Assembly (NCBI GenBank): GCA_903822525.1
Contig: CAIJPI010000218.1
Span: forward strand, 1 to 41,887
Reading direction: 5' to 3'
Source of the DNA: an uncultured Bacteroidales bacterium
Lineage (GTDB): Bacteria; Bacteroidota; Bacteroidia; Bacteroidales; UBA4417
DNA: 41,887 nucleotides
The position numbers were made by a program, and so were the translations under genes. The notes below the pieces were generated by a model. The model made no database searches, had not been told where the DNA came from, and was given only the letters and a program-made list of their open reading frames with translations. Of this stretch, positions 8,855 to 16,528 are shown in pieces (the first letter of the stretch is position 1; every line of letters starts with the position of its first letter).

Positions 8855-8882
8855 ATTCTACACTTACGAAAGAATCAACAAA

Positions 8883-10268
8883 ATGAAAATCAACAGGGAT
8901 AATTACGAAGCGTATTTCCTCGATTATCACGAAGGGCAACTTAGCCTCGAAATGGTCAGGGAATTACACTTGTTTATTGAACAAAATCCCGATCTGAAAA
9001 ATAGCATTACTGATTTTGAGATTATTCCGCTTTCTGCCGACCAGGATATTATTTTTGGGAAAAAACCGGAATTAAAAAAAAATCCCACTCCCGCTATATT
9101 TCAGGTTAACGAATTAAATTATGAAGAATACCTGATTTGTGAAACGGAGGGCCTGCTGAGTCCGGAACAGCTTAATATACTCGATGAATTTCTGAGCCTG
9201 AATCCCCGGTTTGTGAAAGACAGGAAATTATATGCACTTACACACCTTCATCCTGACGATGAAATTGTATTTGAATCAAAACAATCACTTAAGCAGAAAG
9301 CAATTCCTTTAGGTGCTATACACGCTGAAAATTTTGAAACATACCTGGCCCGTGAACTTGAAGGCGATCTGGATCAGGATGAAGTGCAACAAGTAAATGA
9401 GTTTATGCTTTTGAACCCACACCTGGAAAATGATCGCACTCTATACAAGCAAACTATCCTCAGTGTTGAACATAACATCACATTCGGGGATAAAGACAGC
9501 CTGAAAAGATCAAAAACAGAAGTTACCCGGATACTTTATTATGCTCTTTCGGCTGCCGCCGTTATAGCACTTATTTTCAGCGCCTATTTTTTACTCGATC
9601 GTAACAATATCTCTAAAAATATTCCGGATCAAGGCATTGCAAAAAAAATCATCAATAATGAAGCAGGCATCTCAACACATGAAATACCTGCAAACCAGGT
9701 AGCCTCCACAAAATTGCGCCCTGCTGATTTAACCTCAAACCCTACCCTTCCGGCTCAAAGGATTTTTAAAGCCTCCATTAATCCCAATATTAATAAAGAT
9801 CGTCCTGATCAGCCAATAGCTATAGATAAACGACATCCAGTTGAACCATTGAAATGCTTGTCAGCAAACGATGTCACTTCACGACAATATGTCGATCCGC
9901 AATTCACTTTCATTCGGACAAGCCAGATGTATATGAACCAAAACACTGAATTTTATTATAATCTTAAGCTTTCGGAAGAAATCCAGTTTGCAGAGTTGAA
10001 CGCAAAAGATCTCAAACCCGGAAAAACCATATTCGATGCAGCGACCGGTAAAATTGGAAGTTTATTTGCCATAAATCAGGCTTCCGAGCCGGTTAAAGAA
10101 AAGCCAAGCTTCTCTTTCTGGTCCTTTGCTGAACTCGGCGTACAAACTTTTAACAACATTACTTCGAGCGAACTTGAATTAAAATTACATAAAGATGATG
10201 AAGGAAAGGTAACCGCATATGGACTTCAAAGCGGGCTGCTTGATTTCGAAAAAGAAGTGAAGAAATAA
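8883..10268 (+). CDS. Anti-sigma-factor-like membrane protein with three tandem N-terminal modules
   Basis: This 461-residue protein has the layout of an anti-sigma factor: a cytoplasmic N-terminus of about 215 residues, one membrane helix (about 217-238) and a periplasmic C-terminus. The N-terminal part is three copies of a 60-residue module at about 7-66, 79-138 and 150-209. Each has N-(Y/F)-E-x-Y, an acidic-G-x-L segment, a helix ending in LNP or QNP, then D-x-I-x-F and a final SLK or ELK. No CHCC zinc-finger motif is present, so this is not a classic ZAS domain. The periplasmic part ends near a FSFWSFAELGVQTFNN segment seen in Bacteroidetes anti-sigma-like proteins. Partner and signal are inferred from position only. 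Confidence 0.7.
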   Translation: MKINRDNYEAYFLDYHEGQLSLEMVRELHLFIEQNPDLKNSITDFEIIPLSADQDIIFGKKPELKKNPTPAIFQVNELNYEEYLICETEGLLSPEQLNILDEFLSLNPRFVKDRKLYALTHLHPDDEIVFESKQSLKQKAIPLGAIHAENFETYLARELEGDLDQDEVQQVNEFMLLNPHLENDRTLYKQTILSVEHNITFGDKDSLKRSKTEVTRILYYALSAAAVIALIFSAYFLLDRNNISKNIPDQGIAKKIINNEAGISTHEIPANQVASTKLRPADLTSNPTLPAQRIFKASINPNINKDRPDQPIAIDKRHPVEPLKCLSANDVTSRQYVDPQFTFIRTSQMYMNQNTEFYYNLKLSEEIQFAELNAKDLKPGKTIFDAATGKIGSLFAINQASEPVKEKPSFSFWSFAELGVQTFNNITSSELELKLHKDDEGKVTAYGLQSGLLDFEKEVKK

Positions 10269-10289
10269 TTTTACACTAATTAAATACTA

Positions 10290-10314
10290 ATCCGGGTTAA
10301 CCCCGGATTTTTTT
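10290..10314 (+). terminator. Rho-independent terminator of the sigma/anti-sigma operon
   Basis: ATCCGGG pairs with CCCGGAT across TTAAC and is followed by six T. It lies 21 bases after the stop codon. Confidence 0.88.
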
Positions 10315-10503
10315 ATACTTATTCAAATTGAGAATAGTTTAATTCATAGCTAGCATGCGCTTGGGTTAATTTGATTTATATGAAACCACTAATATCGAAA
10401 CACCCATTGTAAATACTTATTTCTGAGTCTTTGTAACATTATGAACAGATATTCCGTCTACCAAACTGAAATCAGTAAAAACAAACAATATAATTCCAAT
10501 CCA

Positions 10504-12126
10504 ATGAAAACTATAAAAATAGCAATTGCAGGAATGATGCTCCTTACATTCACATTTAGCAATGTTAAAGCTCAGTCAAAAGGAAATGGTGAAGTTACAA
10601 CCCAGGAACGCCAGGTTCCTGCTTTTGATGCCATAAAAGTGGGCTGCGCCATAAACCTGATACTCTCACAGGGTGAGCAACAATCAGTAAAAGTTCAAAC
10701 GGATGATAATCTGCAGAACCGTATTATTACCAAGGTTACGGATGGGACACTCACCCTGAGTTGTGAAAATGTAAATAATGCAACAAAGATGGATGTTTAT
10801 GTTACAGCCATTAAACTTACAAAACTGGATGCCAGCGGAGCTTCAAAGGTAACAGGCGAAACACCATTAAAAAGTGAGGCTTTTGGATTATACGTTTCTG
10901 GTGCCGCAAAGGCGAACCTGAGTATCGAAACCGGCATTTTTAACAATGAAACCAGTGGTGCAGCTAATATCACAGTTACACTTACAGCAAAAACTGCTAA
11001 CACTGAAATTAGTGGTGCAGGTAACATGATACTCAAAGGGACAGCCGAACAGCATAATACCGAAGTTTCAGGCGCCGGAAATTTAAAATCATTCGAATTT
11101 ATTACTGATAATACCTCGGCTGAAGTTTCGGGTGCCGGAAATGCAAAAATAATGGCCCGCAAACAACTTAAAGCTGATTTATCCGGAGCAGGAAATATCA
11201 CTTATTTTGACAAGGATAATATCAAAAAAATAGCACATCAGGGTGAGTATGTTATAACATTCGATGGAATGGATAATGTAAAAAGCGTGATAATTGAAGA
11301 TGAAGACGAATCCAGGAACATCACAGAACCCTTTATTATTTCGGAAGATAAAGATTCAGTAACTGTAACTCTGAATGATAAAAAAGTTGTTATAATAACT
11401 GACGACTCAGTGAGGGTGAATATTGGTCAACGTGACTACGTAATCAGCGATGATGGGGTTAAAATCAAAAAGCACAACAAAAAACCTAAGTTCAATGGCC
11501 ACTGGGCAGGATTTGATCTCAGTGTGAACGGATTATTAAATGAAGATAGAATAATTGATTATCCCCAAGCAGGTGTAAATCAGGATTATGAATTTATGGA
11601 TCTGAATTATGCAAAGTCGACCGGTGTGAATATTAATTTCTTTGAACAAAACGTTAATCTGGTTAACCAGCATCTTGGACTTGTAACAGGAATGGGTATA
11701 ACATGGAATAATTATCGCTTTGATAAAAATGTCACATTAACTGACGATGGAGCTTTTGGGGGATATTTTGATACGGATCCAACCAGAAATTATGAAAAGA
11801 GCAAACTCACTATAACTTATCTTAAAGTGCCTTTAATGCTCGAATATCAAACTAACAGTAAAATGAAAGCTAATAGTTTTCATATCAGCGGCGGAATTGT
11901 AGGAGCTTTAAGAATAGGAACACATACAAAAGTGGTTTATAATGGCAGCAAATCGAAAAGCAAAGGGGATTACTTTATAAATCCATTCAAAGCTGATGCC
12001 ATTGCAAAGATTGGATGGGGAGTCATTAACCTTTACGGGACTTATTCGCTCACAGAAATGTTCCGCCACGACAAAGGTCCGGTAGTTTATCCTTTCGAAA
12101 TAGGTATAACACTGGCTGCATTTTAA
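10504..12126 (+). CDS. GIN-domain (DUF2807) protein fused to an outer-membrane beta-barrel
   Basis: This is a 540-residue exported protein. I start at the ATG at 10504, which gives a clean signal peptide ending in VKAQ. An in-frame ATG at 10441 would add 21 polar residues. Residues about 30-240 form a GIN/DUF2807 domain, a right-handed repeat fold, visible as recurring SGAGN-type turns (DASGASKV, VSGAAKAN, ISGAGNMI, VSGAGNLK, VSGAGNAK, LSGAGNIT). The C-terminal 200 residues resemble a PorT-type outer-membrane barrel (NQHLGLVTGMGITWNNYRF, LKVPLMLEYQT, ending TLAAF). The middle stretch is acidic (IIEDEDES). It probably sits at the outer membrane. A role in envelope sensing by the preceding ECF pair is inferred from gene order. 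Confidence 0.8.
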   Translation: MKTIKIAIAGMMLLTFTFSNVKAQSKGNGEVTTQERQVPAFDAIKVGCAINLILSQGEQQSVKVQTDDNLQNRIITKVTDGTLTLSCENVNNATKMDVYVTAIKLTKLDASGASKVTGETPLKSEAFGLYVSGAAKANLSIETGIFNNETSGAANITVTLTAKTANTEISGAGNMILKGTAEQHNTEVSGAGNLKSFEFITDNTSAEVSGAGNAKIMARKQLKADLSGAGNITYFDKDNIKKIAHQGEYVITFDGMDNVKSVIIEDEDESRNITEPFIISEDKDSVTVTLNDKKVVIITDDSVRVNIGQRDYVISDDGVKIKKHNKKPKFNGHWAGFDLSVNGLLNEDRIIDYPQAGVNQDYEFMDLNYAKSTGVNINFFEQNVNLVNQHLGLVTGMGITWNNYRFDKNVTLTDDGAFGGYFDTDPTRNYEKSKLTITYLKVPLMLEYQTNSKMKANSFHISGGIVGALRIGTHTKVVYNGSKSKSKGDYFINPFKADAIAKIGWGVINLYGTYSLTEMFRHDKGPVVYPFEIGITLAAF

Positions 12127-12453
12127 ACCTGAAAGAGAGTCGCTATTTACAGATTATTAAACACCTTTAAACAGCAACATTTACTTAAAGTTGATTATGG
12201 TTAGTTGACTGACTGCCTCCGCCCGGAGGCAGTTTTTTTTTTTCGATCAAAGCATTAACTTTGCCACATCGGGAGACTGGTTTTTTGTGTTTATACAGTT
12301 CAGAAATGCAACAAATCTTATCTGCTGTTTGTCTGAATCACACTATTCGAAATAATCCAATTACTAATAAAAATATTTCGAAGTGACGATTTAGAACAAT
12401 GTTAATCAGCATATTAATCCATTTTATAAAAATAATCTGTAATACAATTTCTC
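12127..12453. other. Intergenic region before the YebC gene
   Basis: Apart from the terminator, the stretch is AT-rich with no gene I can support. TAACTTTG at about 12251-12258 fits TAnnTTTG but lies roughly 200 bases before the start codon and may or may not be the promoter. Confidence 0.4.
12212..12243 (+). terminator. Rho-independent terminator
   Basis: ACTGCCTCC and GGAGGCAGT form a 9-bp perfect stem with loop GCCC, followed by about ten T. It terminates the GIN/beta-barrel gene. Confidence 0.94.
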
Positions 12454-13194
12454 ATGTCGGGACATAATAAATGGTCGACCATCAAGCGTAAAAAAGGAGC
12501 TCTGGATGCCAAAAGGTCGAAAATATTCTCAAAAATAAATAAAGAAATTACAGTTGCTGTAAAAGAAAGCGGACCCGATCCTGACTCAAATCCAAGGCTG
12601 AGGCTTGCCATCGCCAATGCTAAAGGCGCCAGTATGCCGAAAGATAACATTCAGCGTGCTATCAGCAAAGGTTCGGATAAAGACGGAGCCAACTTTATTG
12701 AGTGTACTTTCGAAGGCTATGCCAATGGCGGAACTGCTATTTTCCTGGAAGCCACTACCGATAACCAGCAACGAACTATTGCCAATGTGAGGATGTATTT
12801 CAATAAATTTTCGGGTAACCTAGGTACCAACGGATCGCTCAGTTTCATTTTCGATCGCAAAGGGATATTTACCATTCCTGAGGGCAGCCTGAATGCCGAT
12901 GATTTCGAAATGGAAATGATTGAAGCCGGTGCTGAAGATATGCATCACGAAGAAGGCTATTTTACAGTAACCACCGCTATGGAGAATTTTGGTGCTATGA
13001 TGAAAAAGCTTGAAGCGCTTAAAATTGAACCTGAAAACGCACAATTACAACGCATTCCGAAAGACACCTCCAAAGTTGATTTGGAAACTGCTAAAAAAGT
13101 AATGCGTCTGGTCGAAATGTTCGAAGAAGACGATGATATTCAAGCTGTATATCACAACCTCGAAATGACAGATGAATTGATGGATTCGTTGTAA
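12454..13194 (+). CDS. YebC/PmpR/TACO1-family protein
   Basis: This 246-residue protein has the family's invariant opening SGHNKWSTIKRKKGALDAKR, then FSKINKEITVAVKESGPDPD and RLAIANAKGASMPKDNI. The second half has the conserved NLGTNGSLSFIFDRKG block. YebC proteins are cytosolic and were described as DNA-binding regulators. Later work links the family to translation of difficult sequences such as proline stretches. The downstream sensor gene encodes a long poly-proline run, but I see no evidence that this proximity is more than coincidence. The gene stands alone between two terminators. Identity is secure; the exact role in this organism is open. Confidence 0.96.
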   Translation: MSGHNKWSTIKRKKGALDAKRSKIFSKINKEITVAVKESGPDPDSNPRLRLAIANAKGASMPKDNIQRAISKGSDKDGANFIECTFEGYANGGTAIFLEATTDNQQRTIANVRMYFNKFSGNLGTNGSLSFIFDRKGIFTIPEGSLNADDFEMEMIEAGAEDMHHEEGYFTVTTAMENFGAMMKKLEALKIEPENAQLQRIPKDTSKVDLETAKKVMRLVEMFEEDDDIQAVYHNLEMTDELMDSL

Positions 13195-13215
13195 ATCCAG
13201 GTACTTTTTTATTCT

Positions 13216-13252
13216 AAAAACCGGATGTCCCAAAACGATATCCGGTTTTTTT
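13216..13252 (+). terminator. Rho-independent terminator of the YebC gene
   Basis: AAAAACCGGAT pairs with ATCCGGTTTTT over a 13-base loop, with seven T at the end. Confidence 0.9.
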
Positions 13253-13353
13253 GTTTAAATTAATTGCGATACAACTAAATCCAATGCTAAATAAATAATA
13301 TTTATAAAATTCATTATCAGACAGATGAATAAATATTTTCGTCTAAATTAAAC

Positions 13354-13390
13354 TTTTAGTTGTATAACTATGTTTTTAGTTGTATCTTTG
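13354..13390 (+). promoter_or_regulatory. blaI promoter with overlapping operator repeats
   Basis: TTG at 13360-13362 and TATCTTTG at 13383-13390 with a 20-base spacer make a textbook Bacteroidetes promoter. The sequence TTTTAGTTGTAT occurs twice as a direct repeat (13354-13365, 13374-13385), overlapping the -33 and -7 elements. TAGTTGTATAACTA (13357-13370) is palindromic. A third inverted copy, ATACAACTAAA, is at 13269-13279. This is the position expected for autorepression by the BlaI-type regulator. Confidence 0.7.
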
Positions 13391-13408
13391 TGTCATAATT
13401 CAAAAACG

Positions 13409-13792
13409 ATGAAGAAACTAACCAAAGCCGAAGAACAGATCATGCAAGTGCTGTGGGAACTGGAGAAAGGATTTGTAAACGATATAGTAAGTCAATTACC
13501 TGAGCCAAAGCCAGCCTACAATACAGTTTCAACCATAGTACGTATATTGGAACAAAAAGGATTTATTGCTCACAAAGCTTACGGACGGACTCATGAATAT
13601 TTCCCGATCGTTCAAAAGGAGGACTACTCGCGCGAATACCTGAACAATTTCACTCAAAATTATTTCAGTAATTCGTACAAAGCCCTGGCTTCGTTTTTCG
13701 CTCAAAGTGAAACGCTAAGTATCAAAGAACTGGAAGAAATAAAGGTACTTGTAGAGGAACAGATCAATAACCATAAGGAGGCTAAAAAATGA
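13409..13792 (+). CDS. BlaI/MecI/CopY-family repressor
   Basis: This is a 127-residue winged-helix repressor. The N-terminal DNA-binding domain is at about residues 1-75, with LTKAEEQIMQVLWELEKGFV, PAYNTVSTIVRILEQKGFI and a wing AYGRTHEYFP. The C-terminal helices serve in dimerisation. I use the ATG at 13409 because the frame's earlier TTG lies inside the -7 region. In the Bla/Mec systems the repressor is inactivated by proteolysis triggered by a BlaR1/MecR1 sensor protease. Here the next gene is such an M56 protease, overlapping by 4 bases (ATGA). Repeats over the promoter suggest autoregulation. No beta-lactamase gene is nearby, so the controlled function is unknown. Confidence 0.93.
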   Translation: MKKLTKAEEQIMQVLWELEKGFVNDIVSQLPEPKPAYNTVSTIVRILEQKGFIAHKAYGRTHEYFPIVQKEDYSREYLNNFTQNYFSNSYKALASFFAQSETLSIKELEEIKVLVEEQINNHKEAKK

Positions 13793-15165
13793 ACGCACTT
13801 ATAACCTATATCGTTGCTTCGGTAGTTTCGCTGGGAGTATTCTACGCGGCTTACATGGTATTGCTGCGTAAAGAACCGCTTTTCCGGTTCAACAGGGTGT
13901 ACCTGCTTTCGGCCTTACTCCTCTCCTACCTTATTCCGCTAATCACTTTGCTGCCTGATTCCTTCTTATTTCTGAAGGAAAATGCTCCAGGTGCTGGTTT
14001 TATGCGATCGATCAACTTATCACCGGTTGTCATCAGCGCTACTGCAAGTAAAATCCCATCACTTACAGGAATATTGGGATTCATCTATTTTATTGGAGTT
14101 TTGTACTTCACGGTAAGATTAATGATCAGGCTTTTTAGCATACACAAGCTTAAAAAGAACGGAGTAAGGCTTGATAAAAATGAAAACACTATTCTATGGA
14201 GTGAGTCAGCCATTCCTCCGTTTTCATTCTTCCGAACCATGTATTTACCCGCTAACCTGAAAGATGCCCTTCATTTAAACGAAGTGATCAGGCACGAACA
14301 GGTTCATATTAATTCATTGCATAGTTTCGATATTGTGTTTACGCAGGTAATGCAGATCGTTTGCTGGGTAAATCCTTTTATTCCGTTAATAGAGAACTCG
14401 TTGCGCGAAATTCATGAATTTGAAGCAGATAAAGCGGTTATACATGCCGGCACCGATCCGGTAACCTATACCAAAATCTTGTTTGCACAGAATAAAACAG
14501 CCCTGGCTGTAGTGCTGGGAAATAATTTCAATTACTCACTTATAAAAAGGAGGTTAACCATGTTTTACAGAAAGAATACGCGATATGCCAGGCTGAAGGC
14601 TATTGTAGTATTACCATTAGTAATTTGCATAGTAATGATTTATGCATTAGGCTGCAAACAATCAGACAATAAATCTTCCGAAACAACCGTTTCCACCGAG
14701 GCTCATACCCAGGCTGCACCCGCAGATCAACCTGATGGATCGGTACCACCACCGCCTCCACCAACATCTTCGGTTGCACCGCCACCACCTCCTCCTCCAC
14801 CGCCTCCTCCGCCTCCACCTGTCCCAGAAGGAAAAATAGCTTTCAAAGAGCCTGTATTTACCGTAGTTGAAAATATGCCTCAATTCCCCGGAGGAGAAGC
14901 AGCACGCTTTAAATATATGATGGAGAATGTTATATATCCTGAAACTGCAAAGGAACAAGGTATACAGGGAACCGTTTATGTGTCATTCATTGTTGAAAAA
15001 GATGGCAGTATAACCAATACAAAAGTCAAAAGAGGAGTTGAAAAATCTTTAGACAAAGAAGCATTACGGGTGGTGAGTACCATGCCCAAATGGAGCCCCG
15101 GCACTCAAGAAGGAAAATCTGTGAGGGTGCAATTTAACATGCCTATCAGTTTTAAACTGAAATAA
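13789..15165 (+). CDS. BlaR1-like M56 peptidase with poly-proline linker and TonB C-terminal domain
   Basis: This is a 458-residue membrane protein. The N-terminal half has several helices, then a zinc metalloprotease site H169-E-Q-V-H173 with a downstream EFEADKAV segment (about 210-217) typical of family M56. A further helix lies near 265-282. The sensor part of classical BlaR1 (penicillin-binding domain) is absent. Instead there is a proline-rich run of about 14 consecutive prolines plus a shorter run (about 320-347), followed by a TonB C-terminal domain (about 356-458: MPQFPGGEAARF, YPETAKEQGIQGTVYVSF, VEKDGSI). It is translationally coupled to the BlaI gene and likely cleaves or inactivates that repressor. 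The TonB domain suggests contact with outer-membrane receptors. The signal is unknown. Confidence 0.9.
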   Translation: MNALITYIVASVVSLGVFYAAYMVLLRKEPLFRFNRVYLLSALLLSYLIPLITLLPDSFLFLKENAPGAGFMRSINLSPVVISATASKIPSLTGILGFIYFIGVLYFTVRLMIRLFSIHKLKKNGVRLDKNENTILWSESAIPPFSFFRTMYLPANLKDALHLNEVIRHEQVHINSLHSFDIVFTQVMQIVCWVNPFIPLIENSLREIHEFEADKAVIHAGTDPVTYTKILFAQNKTALAVVLGNNFNYSLIKRRLTMFYRKNTRYARLKAIVVLPLVICIVMIYALGCKQSDNKSSETTVSTEAHTQAAPADQPDGSVPPPPPPTSSVAPPPPPPPPPPPPPPVPEGKIAFKEPVFTVVENMPQFPGGEAARFKYMMENVIYPETAKEQGIQGTVYVSFIVEKDGSITNTKVKRGVEKSLDKEALRVVSTMPKWSPGTQEGKSVRVQFNMPISFKLK

Positions 15166-15187
15166 TATTTATTCTGAATCAAAGTAG

Positions 15188-15220
15188 ACCCAAATTGCGT
15201 TAATCCGTAATTTGGGTTTA
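15188..15220 (+). terminator. Terminator after the M56/TonB gene
   Basis: ACCCAAATT pairs with AATTTGGGT over a 12-base loop, followed by a short T-rich tail. It lies between convergent genes. Confidence 0.6.
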
Positions 15221-15246
15221 TTAATTTAAAATTCTAACCTAAGAAA

Positions 15247-15272
15247 CGAAAAGGGCAGCCAAAGCCACCCTT
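15247..15272 (-). terminator. Terminator of ackA
   Basis: On the minus strand AAGGGTGGC-TTTG-GCTGCCCTT forms a 9-bp stem with two G:T pairs, then TTCG. It starts 27 bases after the ackA stop. The T tract is weak. Confidence 0.5.
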
Positions 15273-15298
15273 ATCATTTCAACTATCGCAAATATAAA

Positions 15299-16498
15299 TT
15301 AAGCAGTTACAATCTCAAAAGTATCCTGAGCAATTACAAGTTCTTCGTTAGTTGGAACCACCATTACTGTAACTCTTGAACCTGGTTTGCTTATGATCAC
15401 TTCTTTCCCACGGAGTTTTGTATTTTTCTCCACATCAAATTCAATACCCATAAACTCAAGCCCGCTGGCCACTTCCTGTCTGGTTTCCCAGCCATTTTCA
15501 CCAACACCGCCTGTAAATATAACCACATCAACACCACCCATAGCGGCAGCATACGATCCCAGGTATTTTTTAATCCGGTAATGATAGATATCGAGCGAAA
15601 CTTGCGCACGGTGATTTCCTTCACCGGCAGCTGTTTCTATATCGCGCATATCGCTCGAAACACCTGATAAGCCAAGCATACCACTGTGCTTATTAATTAA
15701 AGTACTGGTATAAGGAATACTAATCTCTTCCTTATCTGCAATGAATAGAAGTGCCCCGGCATCAATATCTCCACTACGGGTTCCCATTACCAGTCCTTCA
15801 ACCGGTGTCATTCCCATAGAAGTATCCCTCGACTTACCGTTTTGTATGGCACACATGGAAGCGCCGTTGCCAAGATGACAGCTAACAATTTTCAGATCCT
15901 CAAGTTTTTTGCCAAGGATTTCGGCGGCACGCTGAGCAACAAAACGATGGCTTGAACCATGGAAACCATAGCGGCGAACTTTATACTTCTCGTACAAAGA
16001 ATATGGAATACCATAAAGATAAGCCTGTTCAGTCATAGTCTGATGGTAAGCTGTATCAAAAACTCCAACCTGAGGAACTTCGGGCAACAGTTTGGAAATG
16101 GCATAAATACCTTCCAAATTCGGCGGATTGTGAAGCGGTGCCAAATCGATACATTCAACAAGTGCAGCTATAACTTCTTTTGTTATTGCAACGCTGCTGT
16201 TATACTTTTCGCCGGCATGTACAACACGATGCCCAACAGCACCAATTTCGTTCAGGTCTTTAACGCAGCCGTATTCTTTATGTGTAAGAATTCCGAGCAC
16301 AAACTCAATACCAGCCTGATGGTCAAGAATTTCGCCTTCAAGTTTAAGTATGTCGCCATTTGCCATATTGTGTTTAACCGATGCTCCTTTAAGACCAATT
16401 TTGTCAACCAGTCCTTTTGCAACTACTTCTGCCGAAGGCATTTCGAAGAGCTGATATTTAATGGATGAACTTCCACAGTTCAATACTATAATCTTCAT
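15299..16498 (-). CDS. ackA: Acetate kinase
   Basis: This 399-residue protein interconverts acetyl phosphate + ADP and acetate + ATP, in fermentation or acetate activation, in the cytosol. The opening MKIIVLNCGSSSIKYQLFEM is the acetokinase signature 1. GHRVVHAGEKY carries substrate-binding residues, VFDTAYHQTM includes the catalytic Asp, and RRYGFHGSSHRFV contains the conserved His. CHLGNGASMCAI and GGVDVVIFTGGVGENG are the nucleotide-binding and late signatures. Full length, normal start. It lies 30 bases downstream of the hydroxyacyl-CoA dehydrogenase-like gene and may be cotranscribed with it. No phosphotransacetylase gene is in the window. Confidence 0.98.
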   Translation of the reverse strand: MKIIVLNCGSSSIKYQLFEMPSAEVVAKGLVDKIGLKGASVKHNMANGDILKLEGEILDHQAGIEFVLGILTHKEYGCVKDLNEIGAVGHRVVHAGEKYNSSVAITKEVIAALVECIDLAPLHNPPNLEGIYAISKLLPEVPQVGVFDTAYHQTMTEQAYLYGIPYSLYEKYKVRRYGFHGSSHRFVAQRAAEILGKKLEDLKIVSCHLGNGASMCAIQNGKSRDTSMGMTPVEGLVMGTRSGDIDAGALLFIADKEEISIPYTSTLINKHSGMLGLSGVSSDMRDIETAAGEGNHRAQVSLDIYHYRIKKYLGSYAAAMGGVDVVIFTGGVGENGWETRQEVASGLEFMGIEFDVEKNTKLRGKEVIISKPGSRVTVMVVPTNEELVIAQDTFEIVTA

Positions 16499-16528
16499 TT
16501 GTGAACTTTTTAAAACAGAATTGATTTA

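Noticed and set aside
10797-11201. Long open frame on the minus strand inside the GIN-domain gene
   Set aside because: A shadow of the repetitive SGAGN coding sequence; hydrophobic Ala/Pro-rich product with no family features.
14600-14958. Arg/Trp-rich and Glu/Val-rich minus-strand frames opposite the poly-proline linker
   Set aside because: Direct complement of CCN codons; no independent evidence of a gene.
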